From Chitinophaga sp. (GTDB lineage Bacteria > Bacteroidota > Bacteroidia > Chitinophagales > Chitinophagaceae), in NCBI RefSeq assembly GCF_019236475.1, contig NZ_JAFAIX010000012.1:186001-250000 (forward strand): a stretch of 64,000 nucleotides of DNA, given 5' to 3'. Shown here piece after piece: positions 9,037 to 16,589 of this stretch. Each line of letters starts with the position of its first letter. Within the stretch, counting starts at the first letter, position 1. Position numbers and translations under genes: made by a program. The notes beneath the pieces are model-generated. The model was given only the letters and a program-made list of their open reading frames with translations. It was not told the origin of the DNA and did no database searches.

Positions 9037-9945
9037 ATGTCAATAAAGGTTTCAGCACTTACGAAAATATATGGAGAACAGAAGGCCGTAGACGCCATCT
9101 CCTTTGAACTGAAAAAAGGGGAAATAACTGGTTTTCTCGGGCCGAATGGTGCGGGTAAGTCGACCACCATGAAAATGATCACCGGCTACCTTCCTCCCAC
9201 CAGTGGCAGTGCTACTGTTTGTGGTTTTGACATTGTGAAAGAATCCCTGGAGGTGCGTAAGCGCGTAGGCTATTTGCCGGAATCCAATCCCCTGTATTAC
9301 GATATGTATGTGAAGGAATTCCTGGAATTCATGGCAGGGGTACATCATTTAGGGAAAGCAGCACCGAAAAGGATTACGGAAGTGATAGAAATGACAGGAT
9401 TAACCCCGGAAAGCCGTAAAAAGCTGGGGGCCTTATCCAACGGTTATAAACAGCGTGTAGGCCTTGCCCACGCCCTGATACATGATCCGGAAGTCCTGAT
9501 CCTGGACGAGCCTACCACCGGCTTGGATCCCAATCAACTGGCGGAGATCCGTCAACTCATTAAAAGTTTGGGGAAAGACAAAACAGTGGTGTTGTCTACC
9601 CATATCATGCAAGAGGTAGAAGCGTTGTGCGACAGGGTGATGATTATTAACAAAGGGAAGATTATTGCAGATGATAAGTTATCCGTACTGCAGCAAGCAG
9701 GCGGCAATACGGGGTATTTACAGGTAAGCTTCGGAGAGCCGGTAACGGTAGAAGAGCTGATGCAAATTGCCGGCGTTAGTCGGACAGAGGCCCTGGAAGG
9801 CAATAATTGGCGACTACATACCACTGAGGTGGAAGCAGTTAGAAAAAACCTGTTACAATTTGCTTTGATTAATAACCGGAACATACTTTCTTTGCAGAGC
9901 AATTCACAAAGCCTGGAAACCATATTCCGGGACCTGACGAAGTGA
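9037..9945 (+). CDS. gldA: GldA, gliding-associated ABC transporter ATPase
   Basis: This 302-residue protein is a complete ABC ATPase: Walker A GPNGAGKST (35-43), signature LSNGYKQR (133-140), Walker B VLILDEP (153-159) with the catalytic glutamate, and the switch histidine in LSTHI (H189). The N-terminal sequence and the motif GYLPESNPLYYDMYVKEFL match the GldA group rather than general drug-export ATPases. In Flavobacterium GldA works with the membrane components GldF and GldG. Neither is adjacent here, so partners must be encoded elsewhere. The gene stands alone with a long upstream gap and no clear terminator before enolase. Confidence 0.85.
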   Translation: MSIKVSALTKIYGEQKAVDAISFELKKGEITGFLGPNGAGKSTTMKMITGYLPPTSGSATVCGFDIVKESLEVRKRVGYLPESNPLYYDMYVKEFLEFMAGVHHLGKAAPKRITEVIEMTGLTPESRKKLGALSNGYKQRVGLAHALIHDPEVLILDEPTTGLDPNQLAEIRQLIKSLGKDKTVVLSTHIMQEVEALCDRVMIINKGKIIADDKLSVLQQAGGNTGYLQVSFGEPVTVEELMQIAGVSRTEALEGNNWRLHTTEVEAVRKNLLQFALINNRNILSLQSNSQSLETIFRDLTK

Positions 9946-10039
9946 TCCCCTGGTTTTTGCAATGTAATTGTAGATATTATTCGCTCATTATTAAGCGTTT
10001 ACAGTACTAGCCATATAACAAATTTATAATTTACGAACT

Positions 10040-11329
10040 ATGAGTATTATTTCAGAGATTCACGCCAGACAAATTCTGGATAGCCGCGGTAATCCTACAA
10101 TTGAAGTAGACGTAACAACTGAAGATGGTCATTTTGGCCGTGCAGCAGTACCATCCGGCGCATCTACCGGTAAACACGAAGCAGTTGAACTGCGTGACAA
10201 CGATAAGAGCGTTTACATGGGTAAAGGCGTACTGCAAGCAGTACAGAACGTGAACGAAATTATTGCTGAAGAACTGGTAGGCTGGGACGTAACTGACCAA
10301 GCTGGTATTGATAAAATGCTGATCGAACTGGACGGCACTCCAAATAAAGCGAAACTGGGCGCAAACGCAACCCTGGCAGTGAGCATGGCGGTAGCTAAAG
10401 CTGCTGCTGAAGAGTGCAACCAGCCACTGTACCGCTACCTCGGCGGTGTAAACGCTTTCACCCTTCCTGTTCCTTTGATGAACATCATCAACGGTGGCGT
10501 TCACGCTGATAACAAAATCGATTTCCAGGAATTCATGATCGTTCCTGTAGGTGCTCCTTCTTTCTCTGAAGGTCTGCGCTGGGGCGTGGAAGTATTCCAC
10601 CACCTGAAATCAGTTCTGAAAAAGAAAGGTTACAGCACCAACGTAGGTGACGAAGGCGGTTTCGCTCCTGAAATCCAGAGCAACGAAGAAGCTATCGAAA
10701 CTGTACTGGAAGCTATCAAAGCTGCTGGTTATGTTCCTGGCGAACAAATCGCTATCGCACTGGATGCGGCTTCTAGCGAAATGTTCAACGAAGCTGATAA
10801 AACCTATAAATTCTACAAAAGCTCTCAGAAAGTACTCTCCAGCGACGAAATGGTGGCTTACTGGGCTGAATGGTGCGCTAAATACCCAATCGTTTCTATC
10901 GAAGACGGTATGGCGGAAGATGACTGGGCTGGTTGGAAAAAACTGACAGAAGCTGTTGGCGCTAAAGTACAACTGGTAGGTGATGATCTGTTCGTTACTA
11001 ACGTTAAACGTCTGAAAGAAGGTATCGACAATAACATCGCTAATAGCATCCTGATTAAAGTAAACCAAATCGGTACTGTTACTGAAACTATCGATGCCGT
11101 TAACATGGCACATAAAGCTGGTTACACTTCTATCATGAGCCACCGTTCTGGCGAAACTGAAGATACGACCATCGCTGACCTGGCAGTTGCCCTGAACTGC
11201 GGACAAATCAAAACCGGTTCTGCTTCCCGTACCGATCGTATGGCTAAGTACAATCAACTGCTCCGTATCGAAGAAGCACTGGAAACAAATGCTATTTACC
11301 CAGGTAAAAGCATCAAATTCGGTAAATAA
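10040..11329 (+). CDS. eno: Enolase
   Basis: This 429-residue enolase converts 2-phosphoglycerate to phosphoenolpyruvate in glycolysis. Visible family features include SRGNPTIEVDV near the start, NVGDEGGFAPE around residue 200 and the signature LIKVNQIGTVTET, whose lysine is catalytic. SHRSGETEDTTIADLAVA and the C-terminal GSASRTDRMAKYNQLLRIEE also match. The length is standard. Codon use is strongly biased to a small set of codons (CTG, GGT, AAA), as expected for a highly expressed gene. A strong terminator follows the stop. Confidence 0.98.
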   Translation: MSIISEIHARQILDSRGNPTIEVDVTTEDGHFGRAAVPSGASTGKHEAVELRDNDKSVYMGKGVLQAVQNVNEIIAEELVGWDVTDQAGIDKMLIELDGTPNKAKLGANATLAVSMAVAKAAAEECNQPLYRYLGGVNAFTLPVPLMNIINGGVHADNKIDFQEFMIVPVGAPSFSEGLRWGVEVFHHLKSVLKKKGYSTNVGDEGGFAPEIQSNEEAIETVLEAIKAAGYVPGEQIAIALDAASSEMFNEADKTYKFYKSSQKVLSSDEMVAYWAEWCAKYPIVSIEDGMAEDDWAGWKKLTEAVGAKVQLVGDDLFVTNVKRLKEGIDNNIANSILIKVNQIGTVTETIDAVNMAHKAGYTSIMSHRSGETEDTTIADLAVALNCGQIKTGSASRTDRMAKYNQLLRIEEALETNAIYPGKSIKFGK

Positions 11330-11354
11330 TCACTGCTATAGCAGTTAAAATACC

Positions 11355-11390
11355 AAAGAGGGCAGCAATATCCGCTGCCCTCTTTCTTTT
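11355..11390 (+). terminator. Intrinsic terminator of eno
   Basis: A 12-base stem (AAAGAGGGCAGC with its complement, loop of seven) is followed by TTTCTTTT, 25 bases past the eno stop. Confidence 0.92.
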
Positions 11391-11420
11391 GTAATTAGCC
11401 GTTTATTTGTATTTTGCAGT

Positions 11421-11735
11421 ATGCCACAACTTAAATCCATAAGAGTACCTCGCATCTTAAAGAACTTCTTCTTTATTACTGGCGGCGCTTTTGTGTTGTG
11501 GATAGCCTTCCTGGATAAAACAAACCTGATGTACCAATACCAGTTCCAGTCTGAAGTGAATAAACTGGAATCTCAAAAAGCATTTTTCATCAGTGAAATC
11601 AAGAAAACCAAGGAAGAACAACAAGAGCTGTTGTCTAGCCCTGAAAAACTGGAAAAGTTTGCCAGAGAGAAATATTATATGAAAAAAGACAACGAAGATC
11701 TCTTTATCCTAACCCCTCCCCCTGCCGCTAAATAG
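11421..11735 (+). CDS. DivIC/FtsB-family septum formation protein
   Basis: This 104-residue single-pass protein has a short basic cytoplasmic N-terminus, a transmembrane segment around residues 14-32, a coiled coil (KLESQKAFFISEIKKTKEE), and the family C-terminal motif LEKFAREKYYMKKDNEDLF. FtsB/DivIC proteins join FtsL and FtsQ/DivIB at the division site to activate septal wall synthesis. The position just after enolase is common in Bacteroidota and in other bacteria. A TATTTTG sequence ends only four bases before the ATG, suggesting its own promoter and an almost leaderless mRNA. Confidence 0.85.
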   Translation: MPQLKSIRVPRILKNFFFITGGAFVLWIAFLDKTNLMYQYQFQSEVNKLESQKAFFISEIKKTKEEQQELLSSPEKLEKFAREKYYMKKDNEDLFILTPPPAAK

Positions 11736-11847
11736 CAGTCAACCCCATTGCATATCTCAAAAAATTACCTTAAATTAACAATAGATTCTGTACATCTGTC
11801 GTTTATATTAACGTCATACTATATTTCTTGTATTAAAAAAATAATGC

Positions 11848-12066
11848 ATGAGTAATTTTACACAATCTGTACTTTCTAACCTGTGTCTTGTTACTGCCAG
11901 CGATTTAACGCCACTCAGTCAGCAGCAGCCAAGCCTGACCCAAGAAGTGGAAGAAAATCTGGAGCATGTGAGATCCACACTGAATACAGTTAGCTATTCC
12001 CCTCGGAAAGCCACGCTGCAGTTGATCTTCGATTATGCCGCCAACACTGGAGAACAAGAGCTGTAA
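11848..12066 (+). CDS. Small hypothetical protein (72 aa)
   Basis: I do not recognise a family. The product has 72 residues, no signal peptide or membrane segment, a Ser/Thr/Gln-rich first half (TPLSQQQPSLTQEVEENLEHV) and an amphipathic C-terminal half. The start ATG follows an AT-rich leader typical of genes in this window, and the frame is not the shadow of another gene. It lies between divIC-like and nth on the same strand. It is likely a genuine cytoplasmic small protein of narrow distribution. Confidence 0.55.
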   Translation: MSNFTQSVLSNLCLVTASDLTPLSQQQPSLTQEVEENLEHVRSTLNTVSYSPRKATLQLIFDYAANTGEQEL

Positions 12067-12147
12067 TTCGTATATACCATTCCGTTATGAGCTGATTCGC
12101 TACCCCAGACAAGCGAATGCAACTATCATTTTCTCTATCTTTACGGC

Positions 12148-12795
12148 ATGACCAAAAAAGAGCGCTATGCATTTGTGCTGAACTATTTCGAAGCACATGC
12201 TCCAAATGCCGAAACAGAACTGATTTACGACAACCCATATCAACTACTCGTTGCCGTAATCCTGTCCGCCCAATGCACCGACAAACGGGTGAACATGACC
12301 ACTCCTGCTATATTTGATAAATATCCGGACGTGGAAGCTTTGCGTCATGCCACATTCGATGAACTATTCCCCCTCATCAGAAGTATTAGCTATCCTAACA
12401 ATAAAACCAAACACCTGATAGGCATGGCAAATATGGTAGTGGATGATTTTAACGGGGAGATACCAGACACTGTTGCCGAATTAGTTAAACTACCAGGCGT
12501 AGGGAGGAAAACAGCGAATGTGATTACTTCTGTGGTCCATCAACAGCCCAATATGGCGGTAGATACCCACGTATTCAGGGTTTCCGCCAGAATAGGTCTT
12601 ACCACCAACGCTAAAACGCCCTTACAAGCAGAACAGCAACTGATTAAAAATATCCCGAAAGAAAAAATACATATCGCCCACCACTGGCTCATCCTGCATG
12701 GCCGATACATCTGTATTGCCAGGAATCCTAAGTGTGGAGAATGTCCGCTACGTCCTGCCTGTAAATACTATCAGCAGTTGATAAAAGCCAGTTAA
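12148..12795 (+). CDS. nth: Endonuclease III, base-excision DNA glycosylase/AP lyase
   Basis: This 215-residue enzyme removes oxidised pyrimidines and cleaves at abasic sites. The helix-hairpin-helix LPGVGRKTANV (about 115-125) contains the catalytic lysine. The catalytic aspartate is in VDTHVFR (about residue 139). The C-terminal iron-sulfur cluster ligands have perfect spacing: C189-x6-C196-x2-C199-x5-C205. The length is typical. The near-consensus box TATCTTTA at 12136-12143 ends four bases before the ATG, another apparently leaderless start. Confidence 0.96.
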   Translation: MTKKERYAFVLNYFEAHAPNAETELIYDNPYQLLVAVILSAQCTDKRVNMTTPAIFDKYPDVEALRHATFDELFPLIRSISYPNNKTKHLIGMANMVVDDFNGEIPDTVAELVKLPGVGRKTANVITSVVHQQPNMAVDTHVFRVSARIGLTTNAKTPLQAEQQLIKNIPKEKIHIAHHWLILHGRYICIARNPKCGECPLRPACKYYQQLIKAS

Positions 12796-12923
12796 ATTTA
12801 CGCCAGGCGCCAGCAGGCCACCAGCAAAACTCTTGAAACATCAATCGTTTTTAACGATCATCAAATTTTTGCTTTCTCATAACCTGATTTTATTATCTTA
12901 TAGCATATTTAAGATACTACGTT

Positions 12924-14147
12924 ATGAGAACCTCCACTGGATTACGCCTGTCATTCATGATGTTCCTGGAATTCTTTACCTGGGGCGCATGGTTTGTGAC
13001 ACTAGGCACCTTCGTCATCAATAATCTCGAAAAAACAACGGACAATGACATCAGCATTGCATTCCTGACACAGTCGTATGGCGCTGTCATTGCTCCCTTC
13101 ATTGTAGGCATCCTGGCCGACCGCTTTTTCTCTGCACAAATAATGCTGGGCATTATCCATCTACTGGGTGCGGTACTATTGTGGTTTGCCGGCAACATGA
13201 CCCATTTCGGGGCTTTCTACCCTATTTTACTGGTGTATATGGTTATGTATATGCCCACCCTCGCATTGGTCAATTCCATCTCCTTCCGACAAATGAAAGA
13301 TCCTGGCAAACAGTTCGCGATTGTCAGGGTATTTGGTACTGCCGGCTGGATCGTCGCCGGACTGATCATTGGTCAGTTGGGTTGGGAAAAAGGCCACCAA
13401 TTACAATTAACCTTTAAAATGGCAGCCGTATCCTCTCTCATCCTAGGCTGCTACAGCTTTTCCTTACCTGCTACGCCTCCATTGAAAAAAGGCAGTAAAA
13501 TTAATATCCGGGAAATCCTCGGACTAGATGCCATCGGCATGCTGAAAGATCCCTCCTATCGTACCTTCTTTGTGGCCTCGATACTTATCTGTATTCCACT
13601 AGCATTTTATTACAACTTCACGAATCCATTCCTGAATGAAATAGGAATGGAGGCTGCCGCATCCAAACAATCACTCGGACAGGTGTCTGAAGTGCTGTTC
13701 ATGATGATAATCCCCTTTCTTTTCCACCGACTCGGTGTGAAATGGATGTTGGGGATTGGTATGCTAGCGTGGGGCCTTCGGTACACGCTCTTTGCGCATG
13801 GCGACATCAACGCCCATTATTGGATGCTCATTGTAGGAATACTACTGCATGGTGTTTGTTATGATTTCTTCTTTGTGACGGGGCAGATTTATACGGACCG
13901 TAAGGCAGGAGAAAAATTCAAAAGTTCCGCCCAGGGCTTCGTGACATTGGCTACCTATGGCGTAGGTATGCTGATAGGGTTTCTGCTGAGTGGCCCTATA
14001 GTGGAGAAATACAGAACAGGTCCATCTTCCCACGACTGGCAAACCATCTGGATGATTCCAGCCGGTATTGCAGTGGGTGTGTTAATACTATTTGTAATCG
14101 CATTCAAGGATAAGCAAAATGATCAACCAGTAGTTATAAACCATTAA
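12924..14147 (+). CDS. MFS transporter, nucleoside:H+ symporter (NupG-like) family
   Basis: This 407-residue inner-membrane protein has about twelve hydrophobic spans. Its N-terminus, LRLSFMMFLEFFTWGAWFVTLGTF, is typical of the nucleoside:proton symporter family within the major facilitator superfamily. In Bacteroidota, members of this family often sit beside sugar-dehydrogenase or isomerase genes and may carry sugars or related compounds. The Gfo/Idh/MocA gene begins 11 bases downstream, so the two almost certainly form an operon. The substrate cannot be read from the sequence. Confidence 0.8.
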   Translation: MRTSTGLRLSFMMFLEFFTWGAWFVTLGTFVINNLEKTTDNDISIAFLTQSYGAVIAPFIVGILADRFFSAQIMLGIIHLLGAVLLWFAGNMTHFGAFYPILLVYMVMYMPTLALVNSISFRQMKDPGKQFAIVRVFGTAGWIVAGLIIGQLGWEKGHQLQLTFKMAAVSSLILGCYSFSLPATPPLKKGSKINIREILGLDAIGMLKDPSYRTFFVASILICIPLAFYYNFTNPFLNEIGMEAAASKQSLGQVSEVLFMMIIPFLFHRLGVKWMLGIGMLAWGLRYTLFAHGDINAHYWMLIVGILLHGVCYDFFFVTGQIYTDRKAGEKFKSSAQGFVTLATYGVGMLIGFLLSGPIVEKYRTGPSSHDWQTIWMIPAGIAVGVLILFVIAFKDKQNDQPVVINH

Positions 14148-14158
14148 TCAACGGTACT

Positions 14159-15352
14159 ATGGCAAAGATAGCAATGCTTGGCTCGGGCTTTATCGGGCGT
14201 TTTTATGCGGACTCGTTGCAGGGGCAGCGAAGCAGAGACAAAATCGTGAGCATTTATTCCCGTCGGGAAGAAAGTGCGCAACAATTTGCGAAAGATTACC
14301 AGGTAGCGCATTGGACTACCGATATGGAAGCCGCCATCGCCCATGCAGAAACAGAGGTGGTATGTGTATCTCTTCCTAATAATCTGCACGAAACGGCTGT
14401 TTTGCTCTGCTGCAAGCATAAAAAGGCTGTTATCTGCACCAAACCTTTGGGTAGAAATGCAGCCGAAGCAAAACGAATGCTGGAAGCGGTAGAAAAGGCC
14501 GGTATTTTCCATGGATACCTGGAAGACCTAGTGTATACCCCAAAATTCCTGAAAGCCCTGGAAAGCGTCCAAAATGGGGCATTAGGACGTATCCTCTGGG
14601 CTAAGTCAAGAGAAACCCATCCTGGCCCACATAGTGAATGGTTTTGGGACAAAGAACAGGCTGGCGGGGGGTGTATCCTCGACCTGGGTTGTCATTGCGT
14701 AGAAATAGCGCGTAGTTTTATTGGGAAAGACATCAAACCCTTGGAAGTAATGTGCTGGGCGGATACGCAAGTGAAGCCTATAGATGCCGAAGATCATGCC
14801 ATTGGGCTGGTGAAATATGAAACCGGCGCCATTGGGCAGTTTGAAGTTAGCTGGACTTTCCGTGGCGGCTTGGATCTGCGGGATGAAGTAATGGGTACAG
14901 AAGGAACCATTTGGCTGAACAGCTTTCTACGTACAGGTTTTGATATGTTTACCACTGGGAAAGGGGCAGATTATGTTGCGGAGAAGGCCGAATCAAATAG
15001 CGGCTGGCTGTTCCCTGTGGGTGATGAGCTGAACGAACTGGGCTACAATCACATGTTTACTGATATGTTCAATGCGATGGAAGCCGGAAAGGCAGCAAGG
15101 GAAACATTCTACGACGGATATGTAGTCAACGCCATACTGGACGCAGCTTATAAAAGTGCCGCCACCAAGCAATGGGAACCAGTACAGTTGGATGTTTGGC
15201 GAGGAAAGGAAGGTGTTACAAAAGAGAAAACGCAACATGATTACGATGCACAATATTACCTCGTAAAGGAAGAGATGACACATTTCGGCGCGAGGAAGCT
15301 CATCCTGAAAGACAAGGTATCAGGACAGATCATCGAGAAAACGATAGATTAA
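14159..15352 (+). CDS. Gfo/Idh/MocA-family oxidoreductase
   Basis: This 397-residue NAD(P)-dependent dehydrogenase has an N-terminal Rossmann fold with GSGFIGRFYADSL near residue 8 and CTKPLGRNAAEA near residue 98, the family lysine-proline motif with the usual E replaced by T. The C-terminal half contains GGCILDLGCHCVEIARSFIG, a substrate-domain helix carrying the conserved histidine. The family oxidises sugars, inositols or their derivatives. No signal peptide is present, so it is cytoplasmic. Close linkage to the upstream symporter suggests import followed by oxidation of the same compound, which is inference. Confidence 0.85.
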   Translation: MAKIAMLGSGFIGRFYADSLQGQRSRDKIVSIYSRREESAQQFAKDYQVAHWTTDMEAAIAHAETEVVCVSLPNNLHETAVLLCCKHKKAVICTKPLGRNAAEAKRMLEAVEKAGIFHGYLEDLVYTPKFLKALESVQNGALGRILWAKSRETHPGPHSEWFWDKEQAGGGCILDLGCHCVEIARSFIGKDIKPLEVMCWADTQVKPIDAEDHAIGLVKYETGAIGQFEVSWTFRGGLDLRDEVMGTEGTIWLNSFLRTGFDMFTTGKGADYVAEKAESNSGWLFPVGDELNELGYNHMFTDMFNAMEAGKAARETFYDGYVVNAILDAAYKSAATKQWEPVQLDVWRGKEGVTKEKTQHDYDAQYYLVKEEMTHFGARKLILKDKVSGQIIEKTID

Positions 15353-15375
15353 TATTTAAACCCCCAATGAGCGCA

Positions 15376-15432
15376 GGACTTCGCAAAATGTAATTAATAA
15401 GTTCTTCTTGCGAAGTTCCGCGCTTCGCGCGG
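15376..15432. repeat. Double palindrome after the dehydrogenase gene
   Basis: GGACTTCGCAA at 15376-15386 pairs with TTGCGAAGTTCC at 15408-15419 with one bulged T. A second palindrome follows directly: CCGCGC at 15418-15423, loop TTC, GCGCGG at 15427-15432. The two form adjacent stems between convergent genes. No T-run follows. This resembles a repetitive extragenic palindrome; a whole-genome search is needed to know if it recurs. Confidence 0.5.
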
Positions 15433-15454
15433 CTACTAACGCGGACAGAGCGGA

Positions 15455-15838
15455 TTACTTCTTGATTAATCCTTTTGATTGATAGAATGAAAAGCCGCTA
15501 TCTAGTAGTAGTCGGATAGCTTTCATCACGGCATCTTCTCCGGATTTAATGTGAAAACAGGACTTCCCTTTCAGCATTTTCTTCAGTGCATCTGGAATGT
15601 CCGTGAATTCAGTTGGATGTGAATAAATGGGAAAGAAATACAGTGCAACGTATTTCTCATAAGCAGCAACACCTGCGAAGTACAATTCCGGATAATTTTT
15701 TCCGAAAAGTTCAACACTATGAGGGTAGTACATGTCGTACCGATTATTGTTTCCCTCAGCTCTTGGAGTTAGCGGCGGTACATAATTATCCAACAGCATA
15801 TGGATGCTGCTGTAAATATCAGGAATGGAAGCAGTCAT
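15455..15838 (-). CDS. DUF1801-domain protein
   Basis: The protein has 127 residues. The core FGKNYPELYFAGVAAYEKYVALYFFPIY followed by LKKMLKGKSCFHIKSGEDAVMKAI fits DUF1801, a small cytoplasmic fold related to YdhG/frataxin-like proteins whose function is not established. There is no signal peptide. It lies nine bases downstream of the secreted protein gene on the same strand, so they may be cotranscribed, although the products act in different compartments. Confidence 0.7.
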   Translation of the reverse strand: MTASIPDIYSSIHMLLDNYVPPLTPRAEGNNNRYDMYYPHSVELFGKNYPELYFAGVAAYEKYVALYFFPIYSHPTEFTDIPDALKKMLKGKSCFHIKSGEDAVMKAIRLLLDSGFSFYQSKGLIKK

Positions 15839-15847
15839 AAATAATGA

Positions 15848-16438
15848 TCAACTACTTTTTACAATAATGGCTTTTCCGAAAGTATGATCTACCTCCACCT
15901 GCACCAATGTTCCATTATCATACTTATAAATATTTTTCTTTCCTTCTGGTAATTGGAGTTCGTATGATCCATCTCCCAGGGCTTTTAGCGGGAGGAATTT
16001 CCCTAGTGTCTCAGAAAACGTACGGGTGATGTGTTTCGGTTCGCTGAAATACAGGTCGCCAACACAATGCTGAATTTCTGTATTTCCCAGCACGCTTCTC
16101 TCTCCATTCATCACGATTGTATAAGCATTACCTTCTTTTCGTGTTGTTGTCAGTTTATCATCCCCATTTTTTCCTGTAACCCTGGAGGATTTAGCCTGGG
16201 TCAGAATGTTATGAGAATATTCAGTGGTGATAATGCTATTCACTTTAGACAGCATCACTTGAATATGTGTTTGAATGCTGATCGATTTTTCATGGCCATT
16301 TACATTTTGCCGGGCCTCTATGGTTCCCACGGCATGGTTGGCGATTCTTACTTCATAGGTATTCGTCTGTGCCATGGCAGGCGAAGACACTACAGCTAGT
16401 ATGCAAAGCAATACACGAAAAAGGCTGTTCATAAACAT
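15848..16438 (-). CDS. Secreted protein of DUF6134-like type, function unknown
   Basis: This 196-residue protein has a clear signal peptide (MFMNSLFRVLLCILAVVSSP, cleavage near AMAQ). The mature part is rich in beta-strand sequence: YEVRIANHAVGTIEARQ, then a segment that resembles the DUF6134 pattern (GDLYFSEPKHITRTFSETLGKFLPL, KNIYKYDNGTLVQVEVDHTFGK). An alternative ATG two codons in (MNSLF) is equally possible. No enzyme motif is visible, and only a single cysteine follows the signal. It probably acts in the periplasm or outside the cell. Confidence 0.6.
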   Translation of the reverse strand: MFMNSLFRVLLCILAVVSSPAMAQTNTYEVRIANHAVGTIEARQNVNGHEKSISIQTHIQVMLSKVNSIITTEYSHNILTQAKSSRVTGKNGDDKLTTTRKEGNAYTIVMNGERSVLGNTEIQHCVGDLYFSEPKHITRTFSETLGKFLPLKALGDGSYELQLPEGKKNIYKYDNGTLVQVEVDHTFGKAIIVKSS

Positions 16439-16525
16439 GTACTTGAAACTGAATAATAAGTGAAGATGTAGCTGTAATAATCTTCATATTGTTAAAGTAC
16501 AAAAAAATCTTCGGTTTTATAGGCA

Positions 16526-16563
16526 TAAAAAAAGGGAAAGTTCGCGATGAGCTTACTTTCCCT
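16526..16563 (-). terminator. Intrinsic terminator of the 2-oxoacid oxidoreductase gene
   Basis: On the minus strand AGGGAAAG and CTTTCCCT form an 8-base stem followed by a run of at least six T. It lies 26 bases beyond the stop at 16590, and no second subunit gene intervenes. Confidence 0.8.
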
Positions 16564-16589
16564 GTAAATCATATTAAAGTGTTATTACC

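Noticed and set aside
10052..11257. Minus-strand open frames within enolase (183 and 215 codons)
   Set aside because: Enolase is unmistakable and strongly codon-biased; these are shadows.
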